A program made the translations under genes and the position numbers. From the NCBI GenBank assembly GCA_946902985.2, contig OX336396.1:232886797-232950796 (forward strand): DNA of 64,000 nucleotides, read 5' to 3'. Below the pieces are notes generated by a model. It was given only the letters and a program-made list of their open reading frames with translations. It was not told the origin of the DNA and ran no database searches. Shown here piece by piece: positions 47,152 to 58,392 of this stretch. The stretch's first letter is position 1, and each line of letters starts with the position of its first letter. Source of the stretch: Meconema thalassinum (taxonomy: Eukaryota > Arthropoda > Insecta > Orthoptera > Tettigoniidae).

Positions 47152-50100
47152 TATATATTTAAAACACTAATGTATTTTTTGTACACACGAGATTTTGAAA
47201 ACGACTTAACCGATTGGCTTCGTACGGCATTCTAACGAAAGCTCTTGGCATGCAGATTTGCAGTGTGTCTTTAAAAGGAAAATATATGTTACGGTATATT
47301 TTTATATGTTTAAAGAAAAAGGTAATATATGTGGCAATTGCGCGTTGCCACAATTGCGTTTCTTCATGAGAGAAATGGCGGATAAAAGATCCACCGTATC
47401 GTAGTGTGATCTTTGTTTATGAGAATTGAAAAGGGAAATATCGCTTATGTTGTATCCCGATATATACTGGAATAGAATCATGAAATAAGGGAAATATTGA
47501 TGAACTGTATCTGGCAGTTGAGTGCGTTTGTTGTTTACGTCACTTAATATTGCACTCTAATTTCGTTGTCTGGGTGGCTCAGCGGCTAACATTGTGGACA
47601 ACGAAATTGATTATGCATCGTCGAAGGAGTTTGATTCCCACCTCAGACATGTAATTCTATTTCCCAATTATTCTATCTTGCAATTGGTATTACATTGTCT
47701 AAACATATGTTACGTTTATTATTCCCGTAAGGTAAGAAATTCTCCATGATTTACGTTGCCAGATACTTTTAAATTGAAAATGAAAATCGGCACAATCGCT
47801 TCGCCTTGAGAGAAAATTGTCGAACATAATTCATTTGATGGACTCAGACATCGTGGTCACTCAGCCCTGTCTACTTTGGTGTGTGAGTGTAAACCTTTCT
47901 CTGATAACCTGTGTTAATGTGATGGCTGTATTGATGTGTGCATTTGTAATTAGTATGGGGAATAGGGAGTTGAGAATCATGAAATAAGGGAAATATTGAT
48001 GAACTGTAACTGGCAGTTAAGTGCGTTTGTTGTTTACGTCTCTTAATATTGCACTCTAATTTCGTTGTCTGGGTGGCTCAGCGGCTAACATTGTGGACAA
48101 CGAAATTGATTATGCATCGTCGAAGGAGTTTGATTCCCACCTCAGACATGTAATTCTATTTCCCAATTATTCTATCTTGCAATTGGTATTACATTGTCTA
48201 AACATATGTTAGGCTACGTTTATTATTCCCGTAAGGTAAGGAATTCTCCATGATTTACGTTCCCAGATACTTTTAAATTATTAAATAAATATCGGCACAA
48301 TCGCTTCGCCTTGAGAGAAAATTGTCGAACATAATTCATTTGATGGACTCAGACATCGTGGTCACTCAGCCCCGTCTACTTTGGTGTGTGAGTGTAAACC
48401 TTTCTCTGATAACCTGTGTTAATGTGATGGCTGTATTGATGTGTGCATTTGTAATTAGTATGGGGAATGGAGTGTTGACGACTGAGGCTTTAAGTTAGGA
48501 ACTATCCCGGTATTTGCCTGGAGTGGAAGTGGGAAACCACGGAAAACCACATCCAAGGTTGTTGAGATGGGAATCAAATTTTGCTCTTCTTAGGTTTGCC
48601 TCAAGAGTGCGCCCCGTTCCAGCCCTCAGACCAGAATTAAATTTCTTTTCAGAGCAGGGATCGAACCTGGAATCTGGGGCGATAGCTCAGAATGTAGCCT
48701 TAAGACTGGGCTTCCCTGTGTTAATACGATCTTTGAAAAACACTGAACATATAATTCTAAAACTCCCTCCATTACGGTGGCTGGCGAAGTGAGTCCATGC
48801 TCATTCCAGTAGTGGCGAAGTGATTCTATGCTCCCTTGCATAATTTACTGTCATGGAAATGCAAAGTATTGTACCTTCAACAGGTGATGGAAATTGATTA
48901 TTTAGAGCAGTTTCATTCTGTTTATTTCAAAATGAAGTTCGTCATCCTGAGTTGCGTTTGCAAGCAAATTGCAAAAATTGCAAGGATTTTATTATTGGCG
49001 ATCAGTCTCATCGCATTCTCATCAGCAACCAACTTGAGAATGGAAGTCTCTGAACTTAGTTGTATAAGTGAATATTGTTGTTTATTGATTATTTTTTTAG
49101 AGTACATAACAATGAGTCTAACCACGCAGTTGATTTTGGCAATGGAAGTAAGTTATTATTTGCTATTTAATATTTGGCAGCTGCGTTGATGCAGGCCACT
49201 ATAGTGTTATTTAATAAGCTATGACGTTAATTTGGGGAGAAATGCTGCTATAAATAAACCCATTTTACGAAATAGAACATTAGCCGCAAACAAGTGGGAA
49301 ATCGGAGAAAAATACGAAGCCACTTTTAAACTCCAATATGAATACGGCATTTCAGATACAATTCCAGATACTATACCGTTACAGTGTAGGGTCCTTGACG
49401 AACAAATTTAAACATTGTTCTGCACTGTATTTCTCTTGAGAGAAATCTTCACTTGGTTACTTTGAGCTTTGCTGTTGTAATGTAAAATTAATCTGACTAA
49501 ATATAAAACATTTGACATGCTGCAACAATTATTTTTCACTGGAGATGATATCTCAAGGAATTTCAGAGAGACTAATCGGCAGTACAATGCTATGTCCTTC
49601 GTTTCATTTGGTGCCAATGTTACTGTGCCACACCCATACGGTCCACATTGTTTTAAGATGTATGGAGGTGCACATCATCGCATTTCTTCGTTATATTCCA
49701 AAATTATATGTGACGGTTTGCGGCCAGTTTTATTAGACTCCTCAGAGTTCTTGAATTCCTTGGAACTAAATGACTTGCCTCCACATATTCCAAACGCTTG
49801 AACCGTTATGCTGCTTAGAAATCTGAACGTTTCCCAAGGGCTCTTAAATGCAACCATATTGCTTGGATTTGGAAATAATAAATGCAGTTAAAATTAGGCA
49901 GAGAGGTTGAATCCTTCTACTTGATTTAACAGCATCCGATAAAACACTATCATTTTGTTTTAAGAGGCAATATTTTCCAATTTATTTGGCATACTCTGTC
50001 ACAATCAATGAAGCTCAAGGGAAAACTCTGGAACGTATAGGTCTCAATTTGCCTCATCAATTTTTCAGTCATGGCCAGCAGTATTTTGCAATGTTGAGAG

Positions 50101-50236
50101 TGCAATCTTTTGACGCCCTTATAGTTTCAATAGAGCCAAAAAATCATCGTACAAAGAATATACAGTAGGCCTACATAAGAAAATTCTTCAGTAAATATTT
50201 TTCTATTGACCGTCATTTTTGACGGGTTTCAACTAG
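47152..50236 (+). mobile_element. Array unit C2: Helitron with complete 3' end
   Basis: As C1, but the tRNA-like module and its surroundings are duplicated (about 47490-47970 and 47980-48460). Ends with the same hairpin and CTAG at the right border of the whole array. Confidence 0.85.
49517..50168 (+). pseudogene. Helitron protein remnant, second copy
   Basis: Same N-domain/helicase fusion as in C1, with the same internal stop and frame change, so the damage predates the C1/C2 duplication. Confidence 0.82.
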
Positions 50237-50356
50237 TTTAATTTAATTTAACAAACCTATGAAGTAATGCAAATCGGTAACCATGACAACATTATCTCAA
50301 GGGGTGGCATCCAACTTTCCATCTATTTCTGTAAGAAGCAATGCCACTCCATTTAT

Positions 50357-51747
50357 TAGCCTACTTTTCACATTTTGCAAAAATGAGGAAAAAGTAGACT
50401 TATGAGATCGGGCAAATGTCTGTCTGTCTGTCCTTCTGTCTGTCTGTCTGGCTATCAACTCCTAAACGGCTGCAGCAATCGAAACAAAATTTGATAGGAA
50501 TAAAGATCTATACCTGAATATCTCACGGCCATATTTGAAAATGATGTCAGTGCTACCAACTGCTAAAAAATCGCAATTGAAATTTGAGCTCCATGTTGGA
50601 TATCTTGGAAAGTATGAATGGGAGCTATTTCAAAATTGGCACACGTACAGATCATAATATTTCAGTTTAATTTCCAGGAGGCCAAACATGGCAGTGTTGC
50701 CAAAATGATTATAAGCCTCCTGATAGGTCCAATTTTTAAATGCATATAACTTCTACACTATCAAGCGGAATTCAACCAAATTTCGTATGTTGTATGTGTA
50801 CATAACCAGATATGACTGATATGACTGAGCGTATTCTTAAGACCTACCAACGCTGCCAACTGTTAATAAATGCTCCTAATTTATTTTATCCAAATACCAA
50901 TATATCAGAAAGTATGCAAGCCGACAGCTTTAAACTATGCACACGTATAGTACCTGACATTCTATATTAATTTGGAGTAACTTATATACGTCAGTGCTAC
51001 CAACATGATTCTAAGCCTGCTGACAGGTCCAACTTTAAATACATGTAACTTCCATACTATCATTTGGATTTCAACCAAATTTCGTATGTGCTATGTGTAC
51101 CATAACAGATATGACTATGCGTATTCTAAGGAGCAACCAGGGCTGCCAACTGTTAATATGTGCTGTCCCTATTTTTGTTACCCTAATATCAATATATCAG
51201 AAAGTATGCAAGCCAATAGCTCTAAACTTTGCACACGTATAGTACCTGGCATTCTAGACGAATTTGGAGTAACTAATATACGTCAGTGCTGCCAACATGA
51301 TTCTATGCCTGCTGATAGGTCCCATTTTAAAATGCATGTAACTTCTATACTAACTAATGGATTTCATTCAAAATTGGCACAACAATAGATCATATTATTT
51401 CAGATTATTTCTGACCAATACATGCATGACATTGTTGCCAACATGATTTTACGCGCGCTGTTAGATCCAATGTTAACTGCATGTAACGTCCATGCTATCC
51501 AGTGGACTTCAACCAAATTTTGTATTTAGTACCGTAAGAGACGGAACTCAGAATATATTCAGTCATCAGGGCTGCCAACTGTAGTGCTCTATTAGGATAC
51601 ATTATGCCAGGTATACAGTATTTCGAACTAATTGGAAATTTCGATATTAGCAACTTAATTTCGTCATTATTCTAGATAGGTTCATATTCTGTAGAATAAT
51701 CATTGGCATGAAAAGTAGGCTGTATAGTTCTTCACGGAACTTCTTGT
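50357..51747 (+). mobile_element. Helentron-like element, body type 2a, complete
   Basis: 1391 bp: TAGCCTACTTTTCACATTTT start, CTGT microsatellite, three 2a modules, AGTAGGCTGTAT, hairpin AGTTC-ttcac-g-GAACT and CTTGT. The uninterrupted F1 copy at 32915-32945 shows the empty site CATTTATTACATTT, so it went in between T and T with no duplication. Confidence 0.9.
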
Positions 51748-52426
51748 TACATTTCTGTGAAAGTTTGCAAATGGCTATGAGGTTATCACGGATCCAACGT
51801 AGACTGTATAATTCATCAATGCAATTAAGGGGGTCAAGGGGTAACCTAGATTTTTTTCATGCAATTTTCGACATAAGGGTTCATGGTAAGGATGATTTTG
51901 TTTGATACTGTGTGGTAGATATACCCATATTTGGGTATCTGGGTGATATGTTGTAGACAATAGAATTGTCTGTCTGTCTCTCTGTGTATCTTTATGTACG
52001 CCTATAACTCGTGTTCGGATGCTTGGTGCGTCGTAAAATTAGGTATGGTAAATATGAGTCATTACACCGGACATTTATAAAACACTTCACCGTACTTATC
52101 ATACAGTAGAATGGTGGATATAGGGAAAAACTTCTCAAAATACATGCTAAAATAGGCGAAATATAAACATTATCCTAGAAGGACGACCAAAGCATATGTT
52201 GCGCTTCTCAATGTGAGACACAAAATTCGCGAGTCTATAAAGGGTCTCCGAAAACCACATTTTAAGGCCCTTAAATTAACAGTGAGTGTGATATTCCCAG
52301 AAAACTAACTTCGTTCTGATAAACTTATGGAGGAATGACAAACCGCTAACCATTGCAACAGTAGCTCAATTGATAATATCTGGTGTTAACACCGAACACC
52401 GTTCGAAGAACGGATACTTCTTCTAG

Positions 52427-53997
52427 TATAGAATAAAATTTAAGAAGCAAATGAATTCATCAATTTCTACTTTGGTTAGGCTGCTATTAACTGTTAGATT
52501 CTTCTTAATGATGTCTATTGTAGGCATAATAGGTATATTGGTGTGCATATCTTTGATATCAGCACTATGTAAGGAATATTCTTGTTTAAGCTCCAATACT
52601 GATGTTTTCTCACAAAAATGTTAAGTATTTTTGAAAGACATGTTTGCTTTAAAACAATAATGTTTCTTTAAAAATTGTTGAGTAAAATGTGATGTTTTAT
52701 ATAACGGGCTGTTTCTGAAATTGATAATAGGTCTAGTAGGAATGTCATTTTTGTGTATTTTGGGAAGCGCACGTAATATAGAAACACTGAGGTTCATATG
52801 GGCTAGTTGAGTAACTTGCTTATCATCTAAAATAAAACAATGTGTTTTAAGAATGCTTTTTAGATTTCTTTGTATGGATGTAGTGGGATCGTTCTTTATT
52901 TCTTTGAAATTATTATTGCTAATCAAATCAATAGTTTTAGAGATGTATTCATCTTTGTCAATGAGTACTGTAGCGTTTCCTTTGTCTGCTTTAGTTACAA
53001 TTATATTATGACTAGCGGACCCGTGCGAGAAACCTCACATGTTCATAAACCACGCTTTCTCCAATAGGTTTTTCAAATCGAACACTTTTTACAAAAATTG
53101 ATATTTAAGAAATTAGAATGCAATTTGGCACTGATAATGTCATTTGTGAGCTGAGTGTGCTGTGACACTCACCGGTTATTCGATATTTATGAAATTATAC
53201 GATTTGAGTACTCATTCCTTTGATTTACTGTTTCTGAAATCCATGCAAAATGATAAAGGAAAGACCTCATAATGTTTAAATGACATGAAACGGTAGTCAC
53301 AGCGGTTAAAATAGGAAGTGGGCAGAAATTATGGAGCGTATTTTCATACATCAACAGTATCTGCAAATCGCACACTTCGTACATTTTTTTAAAGTCATTT
53401 TATAAGGAAATTATTGATATTTATGGAATTAGAGTGCAATTCGTCACTGCTAATGTCTATTCTCTTTCATTTGAATGCTCATTTTGAGGATCGGTCGCTT
53501 GTGAGTGCCGCAGGAGGGATCTATACTACTGAAATAATATATATGATTTATAAGCTACTTTTTTAATTTATAGATACCGTGATTATTGGAACTAGTGTCT
53601 GCTTGTGAATTTCTATGTTGGTTTCGTGTCTTATTCCGTTTTGTTCATTAATGGATAGTTTTCTTATTGGGGTTTCAGTTTCAGCTACTATCGTGGTGAG
53701 GACTTCATTATTTAATTTAGTATCCCAATTTTGCTTTGGGCCTTTGTTCAGAATGTTAAGTTCATGGTCATTGAGCTTTATTTTCGTTAGATTTTTTAAA
53801 AGATCCTGAAATTTGTGAATACCTTTATTTACCAAGTGTTTATGCACTGTGTTGTCATTATTATGTAAATTATTATCTAAAATACCTAATTTCTGTGACA
53901 TTTTCGTGTGGACAATTTGATTAACGATGAGAGAAAATTTGTCCAAATCCTTTTTAGAAGATAAATTGGACGCTTCAAGATGCGCACGGTGTAGCAT
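52427..53997 (-). pseudogene. Penelope-like element ORF, N-terminal half
   Basis: Minus strand. 53997-53591 encodes the N-terminal region with LNDHELNILNKGPK. After the 579-bp Helitron insert (53012-53590), 53011-52430 continues with IIVTKADKGNATVLIDKDEY, ALPKIHKNDIPTRPIINFRN and, after a frame disturbance near 52620, ADIKDMHTNIP (reverse transcriptase motif A region) and FICFLNFIL. It stops at the 24.67-kb block and resumes at 27757. Total coding length of the pieces is about 2.1 kb, normal for the family. Confidence 0.9.
53012..53590 (-). mobile_element. 579-bp Helitron insert in the PLE ORF
   Basis: Read on minus it starts TCCAATAATC and ends GCACGGGTCCGCTAG before T. Removing it keeps the PLE frame open. 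It contains no ORF of note. The end resembles that at 62846 (ACGGGTCATCTAG). Confidence 0.65.
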
Positions 53998-54059
53998 GTT
54001 ATTAATATTATTCTTTCTTATGAAAAGGAATTTAATTTCTCTTTCAATTTAATCTATTG

Positions 54060-54360
54060 AACTGTCCATTGATTCTCTGTGTTTTGATGGCTGAATATTA
54101 TCGCTGTTTCATATATTTTTTTAGTTTTGCTCAACATTTTTCTGTGACCTACTTATATGGTGCACCATATTAAGTCAAGTAGCCATTTGTTTTTTTGAGT
54201 CCTACGCTATTTTATATCTTTCTTCAGATATTTGTTGGCTGATGAAGGGGATAAAAGCTATTAAGCCCTGAAACTTGTACCAGGAGCAAATGTAATTATA
54301 TTTTCTTGTCGTTTATGTATTTACTAAGGCGGATATATAATTTGTTGTTAAAAACTATTT
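54060..54360 (-). repeat. PLE terminal repeat region
   Basis: Upstream of the PLE ORF; reverse complement of the isolated copy at 21166-21450. Holds the hammerhead-like motif. 54361-55063 has no recognised feature; a short ORF (54909-55103) has no resemblance to anything I know. Confidence 0.7.
54230..54291 (+). ncRNA. Candidate minimal hammerhead ribozyme (PLE type)
   Basis: ATTTG and TTGG (stem I), CTGATGA core, AGGG (54246-54249) pairing with CCCT (54266-54269) as stem II, GAAAC (54270-54274), TT loop, GTA (54277-54279), then CCAG and CAAAT closing stem I. Predicted cleavage follows the A at 54279. It is antisense to the PLE ORF, which should be compared with published PLE arrangements. 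Confidence 0.55.
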
Positions 54361-55300
54361 AGGACGTCAATACGGAACCATCATGGAAACTAATTTAAAT
54401 AATAGAATGCGAGTAATAGGACTATATAAATTGTATGTTCTCTGGTTATTGGTAACCAGCAGCGCATTTCTACTATATTTTATAAGATGAAATCAAAACA
54501 TTATAAAATTAAAGAAACCCTAATATAAAACCGCAGTTGATAACTAACTTTAAAACTTGCTAAATATAAGCTACTTGAATCATAAAAATTAATGGAATCA
54601 AATCTGGTAGCTTATAAATGCATTTACATAATATTACTTAAATATTCATTTGACGGGGCATGACGGGGTGTTTATAAGACCACGGGTACCTCCTTCCCAA
54701 TCCTAGCCTCAATAAAAAATACACAATTTCCTACGGACACCACAGCAACACAAGTTAACAGAAAAAATCTACATACAACCTCGTACAAGGGACTGAATTA
54801 ACAACGATGTCCAAACGAATCAACTACTTGCTCTTTTATAACTTCTGAAACAGCTCGGTAGATGAAAGAAGAGACTGTAATGAGAGGATACATGTAGATC
54901 TAACCTTCATGGAGTACCATGCAGAACTTCACAAGAAGCTGAACTTCTCAGGCTTGGTAAGGTGCGAGCATGAGCCGGAAAATACTAGCTTCCACAACAC
55001 TTCATGGAGATTGAAGTCCCGACATCGGTTACAGAAAATGTGGTTAGAAATCAAACAAGCTTACAGATGTGTGCAAATATTTAAATTCAAATATAACAAT
55101 TAAATCAGTCACAATTTCTTATTCAAAATTGTTTTATTTTATTTCTATCGACCTACTTAGTAATGTTTTCTCCCCTGTGGACTTAACAACGTTTCCCGTA
55201 AGGAATTGCATGTGGAATGTTTCAACATTGGAGATTCGGAGGACATCTGAGCTGGGTCCATTTATCCTTTCATTGACTTTGGAATGTACCCTAAAAATCA

Positions 55301-55302
<2 letters not shown>

Positions 55303-55357
<55 letters not shown>
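55303..55357 (+). repeat. (TAA)n microsatellite
   Basis: About 18 triplets at the truncated 5' end of the RTE-like element, following AAATCAGGT. AAATCAGGT recurs at 58133-58141 as a possible 9-bp target duplication. Confidence 0.9.
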
Positions 55358-57690
55358 TGACCACGTTGCTATTTCTCGTAAATCTCGTAGAGAAATCCAG
55401 TATGTAAAAGTCTTAAGAAGCGCGAATCTCGACTCTGATCACTATCTTTCAAAGATAAAATTAAAACTTCTTCCAAGATCCACCAAGAGATTTCAGGGAA
55501 GAAAGATCAACAGGTTTGATGTGGAAAAACTGAAAACACAAAGCGAATTCAGTCAGAAACTTGAAACACTTGAGCCACAGAATTGGGAACAACTCAAAGA
55601 AGCAATTCTTGAAACGGCACAGGAAACCATCCCACTGACAAAGTTGAGGCGGCATCCTTGGTGGACTAATGAATGTGACGATGCCATTCACCAAAGGCGG
55701 CTTGCCTGGTTGCGATGGAACAAACAGAAGAATGAAGAAAACAGAGAGAGATTCCTGGTCGTGAGAAAGCAGGCTGATAAAACCATACGCGGGATAAAAC
55801 GAGCATTCCAAAAAAAATCAGTTGGCACAGATAGACCAAGATTTCAAAATGAACAACACCCGTGATTTCTATAAAACCTTCAAGCAAAATCTCAGTAAAT
55901 ACACACCACCCAGTCTTCACTTTAGGAATCCCGATGGGAAAGTTGCTTACAATGACAAAGACAACTGCCAGATCCTGGCGAAATACTTTGAGTCCCTTCT
56001 CAATTGTGAGGCTCCAACATCGAAATTTTCCTTTCACAGTAATGTGCTCGTCAATCCAGACTCAAGTCCACCAACTAGGGAAGAAATCAAGCAGATCATT
56101 CACTCATTTAAGAACAATAAAGCACCAGGTGAGGATTCAATAGTTGCCGAACTCTGGAAATACGCAGGTGAAAAACCAGTCGACAAGCTAACGGATATCA
56201 TCCGGGAGATTTGGGAAACAGAGAAACTGCCCAGTGATTGGACATCGGCCCTAATTCATCCCCTGCACAAGAAAGGTGATAAAGCGGACGTAAACAACTA
56301 TCGTGGCATATCACTCCTCTCGATAACATACAAGATTCTCGCGAAAGCGCTTCAAACGAGAGCGGAAGCACAGCTCGATCAACACCTGGGTGAATACCAA
56401 GGTGGATTTCGAAAGGGGCGCTCTTGTGTTGAGCAAATCATGAATCTAAAATCAATTCTATCGTACATGAATCTGAGAAGTAAGAAATTTGTTGTGACTT
56501 TTGTTGATTTCAAGAAGGCTTACGACTCGCTGGATCGAAGTACCCTGATCCAGGTTTTAAGAGAATTTGGTTTAGATAATAAGACAAGAGCAATCATTCC
56601 CCAATCCCTATTGGATACGGCTTCCAAAGTGAAATTCAGGGGAGAGATTTCTGAATCCTTCGCAATACGGACAGGGGTGAGACAGGGAGATGGGCTCTCG
56701 CCTCTTTTATTCAACTGTGTTCTTGAGAAAGTTATTCGAGAATGGCGTAAAGAATTGTGTAAGGATGGTATAGAGAATGGGGTCAGACTAGGTTGTAAGA
56801 ACAAAACCCTGACAATCGACTGTTTAGCTTTCGCAGATGATGTTGCAATTTTCTCTAATTCTCTTGACACAGCCACACAACAAATCAATCAATTACAGGT
56901 GCAAGCAGCAAAGGCAGGTCTTCAGATTTCGTTTGAGAAAACGCAGTTTATAACGAACATCAAGTCGGAACCCAGAGAACTTACGGTGAATGGAGGACAA
57001 ATAAAACAGGTAGAGAAATTCAAATACCTGGGTGAATGGATTGAGCCCAACATTCGTGAAAAGGAATCCTTCGTGGCACGGATTAACAAAATGGAAATGG
57101 CTTACCATTTAACCAAAGACATTTACAAATCACGATCAATGTCCTTCAAGGCCAAACTGAGGTACTTCGTTACCGTTATTCGCCCGGAGGCGTTATACGC
57201 ATCAGAATGCCTGGCGATGAATAAGAAAGGCCTGGCAGAACAACTCGAAGCCAAAGAGAGGAAGATTCTGAGAAAGATCTTGGGCCCGGTCAAGGAACGA
57301 GGAGAGTATAGAAGACGACACAACGATGAACTCTATCTACATGTGGAGAAAATAACGGACACCATTCGCAAAAGAAGACTCTCCTTTTATGGCCATTTAA
57401 CACGAATGAACTCCGGAAGATTGTCCAATCGAATCTGTGCCTACTTTGTGGGAAAGAAAACCAAAGGGATCTGGTTTACAGAGGTGGAAAAAGACCTACA
57501 AGAACTGGGGATATCACATGAGGACATCTTGGAACGTGACTCTTTGAAGAAGAAACTTGGGGAGATACGGAGTTTTCAGCCAAAACCTATATTGAAAACT
57601 GGCAAGAAGTGGACCGAAGAACGAAGGGAAGCTCACCGAAGAAGAATGCGCGGATACTGGGCCAATGTGAAAGAACGAGGGAAAAGGTAG
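55358..57690 (+). pseudogene. RTE-like non-LTR retrotransposon ORF, 5' truncated, one frameshift
   Basis: The frame opens in the end of an apurinic endonuclease domain (DHVAISRKSRREIQ, SANLDSDHYL), followed by a linker. A slip in an A-run at about 55809-55816 moves it to the frame of 55822-57690. There the reverse transcriptase is complete: NNKAPGEDSI, HPLHKKGDKADVNNYRGISL, GEYQGGFRKGRS, VDFKKAYDSLDR, TGVRQGDGLSPLLFN, and the catalytic FADD at 56830-56841. The C-terminal tail FYGHLTRMN, ILKTGKKWTEERREAHRRRM matches the fragments at 19892 and 30320. It would prime reverse transcription at nicked target DNA. A single-base error in 750 codons suggests a young copy. Confidence 0.9.
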
Positions 57691-57739
57691 TTGAAATAAC
57701 GTGGTCCATAGACGACCGAAACGATTAAAAAAAATAAAA

Positions 57740-58126
57740 AATCGTATGGCCTCGGGTGCTAGGTGCAAGCTTTGTAATTTGCAACCCAGACGGTAGCTTG
57801 CATGTCGAATTTCGTTGTTCCTTGAATCACTATGAAAGTCAAGAAGGTTAGATACTAGTATCTAAGCTCCTTGAACACTATAGCGCTTTATAGTAGCGAA
57901 ATGAGGAACTTTGTGTTCGCGGAAACTCCCACGATTAATTTTGCCATTATGAACACTGCCTACTGAATTCAAATGGGTTTTTTAACATGCCTACATCGTA
58001 TGAGATGGGTACCGTGATTTTTGCCTCCTTTCAAAAACACTTACCACGGTCAGGAGCGAACCTGCAAGCTTGGAGTTAGTAATCCGACACGATAACCACT
58101 CACCCACCGAGGCAAGCATAAATCAG
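57740..58126 (-). mobile_element. tRNA-derived SINE
   Basis: Minus-strand head at the right end (GCCTCGGTGGGTGAGTGGTT as A-box region, GCAGGTTCGCTCCTGACC as B-box region). The body extends left to GCCATACGATT, where a poly-A-like stretch meets the RTE 3' end. Confidence 0.65.
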
Positions 58127-58383
58127 GTGATATCAATCCATTGTCCACGGATCTTTTAATAGTTCAAGAGTGGGCAATCAGTAATAAAATACTTCCAATC
58201 TCTCTGGTCTAAATTCACACAAAAACCAGAATAAAGTAATCAAAAAAAAACTGTGGCATTCTGTGTTAACAAGGATCCTCTTTTAGTGGACACTGTAAAA
58301 AATTAGTCAACTGTCAGATTTTTTTTATTAAGACTATTGATTAATATTTTTTTAAATTTATTTTTTTAAGTCTATTCATTAAA
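58127..58383. other. Remaining host part of the Tc1-like element
   Basis: Continues the sequence seen at the window's right end (TCAGGTGAT type match). No ORF. Confidence 0.35.
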
Positions 58384-58392
58384 CATTTGAAA

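Larger units (their letters stand above)
35393..50236 (+). mobile_element. 14.84-kb Helitron array (units A1 A2 B1 A3 B2 A4 C1 C2)
   Basis: TC (35393) follows AGAAAACTAA. The right end is hairpin CCGTCA-ttt-TGACGG, then GTTTCAACTAG (CTAG at 50233-50236), followed by TTTAATTTAATTTAAC. The uninterrupted F1 copy (32805-32825) reads ACTAATTTAATTTAATTTAA, so this is an A/T insertion with no duplication. Inside, eight head-to-tail units each restart with TCTATATATTTAAAACACTA or a close variant. Confidence 0.85.
27758..52426 (+). mobile_element. 24.67-kb Helitron concatemer inserted in the PLE ORF
   Basis: Begins TC after flank TTATTATA and ends CTAG before TATAGAATA. Fifteen bases ahead of the CTAG is CCGTTC-GAA-GAACGG, a perfect hairpin: the textbook Helitron terminus. 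Joining the two flanks without any duplication restores the PLE reading frame exactly, which proves the boundaries. Inside, the order is F3 (27758-29609), F1 (29610-33929), F3 (33930-34517), F1 (34518-52426). Without nested elements the block is about 4.7 kb. No transposase ORF belongs to F3 or F1 themselves. Confidence 0.85.
34518..52426 (+). mobile_element. F1 Helitron, second copy (carries 16 kb of nested elements)
   Basis: Collinear with 29610-33929 (TTATAACTCGAGAACGGCTG, GGTATCTGGGT, TATTCCCAGAAAACTAA). Nested elements are the Helitron array 35393-50236 and the Helentron-like element 50357-51747. Net about 1.7 kb, with a roughly 300-bp deletion relative to the first copy. Confidence 0.75.

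Noticed and set aside
27758..52426. Two unrelated PLE copies instead of one split copy
   Set aside because: The halves do not overlap, are on the same strand, and join exactly in frame at TC and CTAG boundaries.
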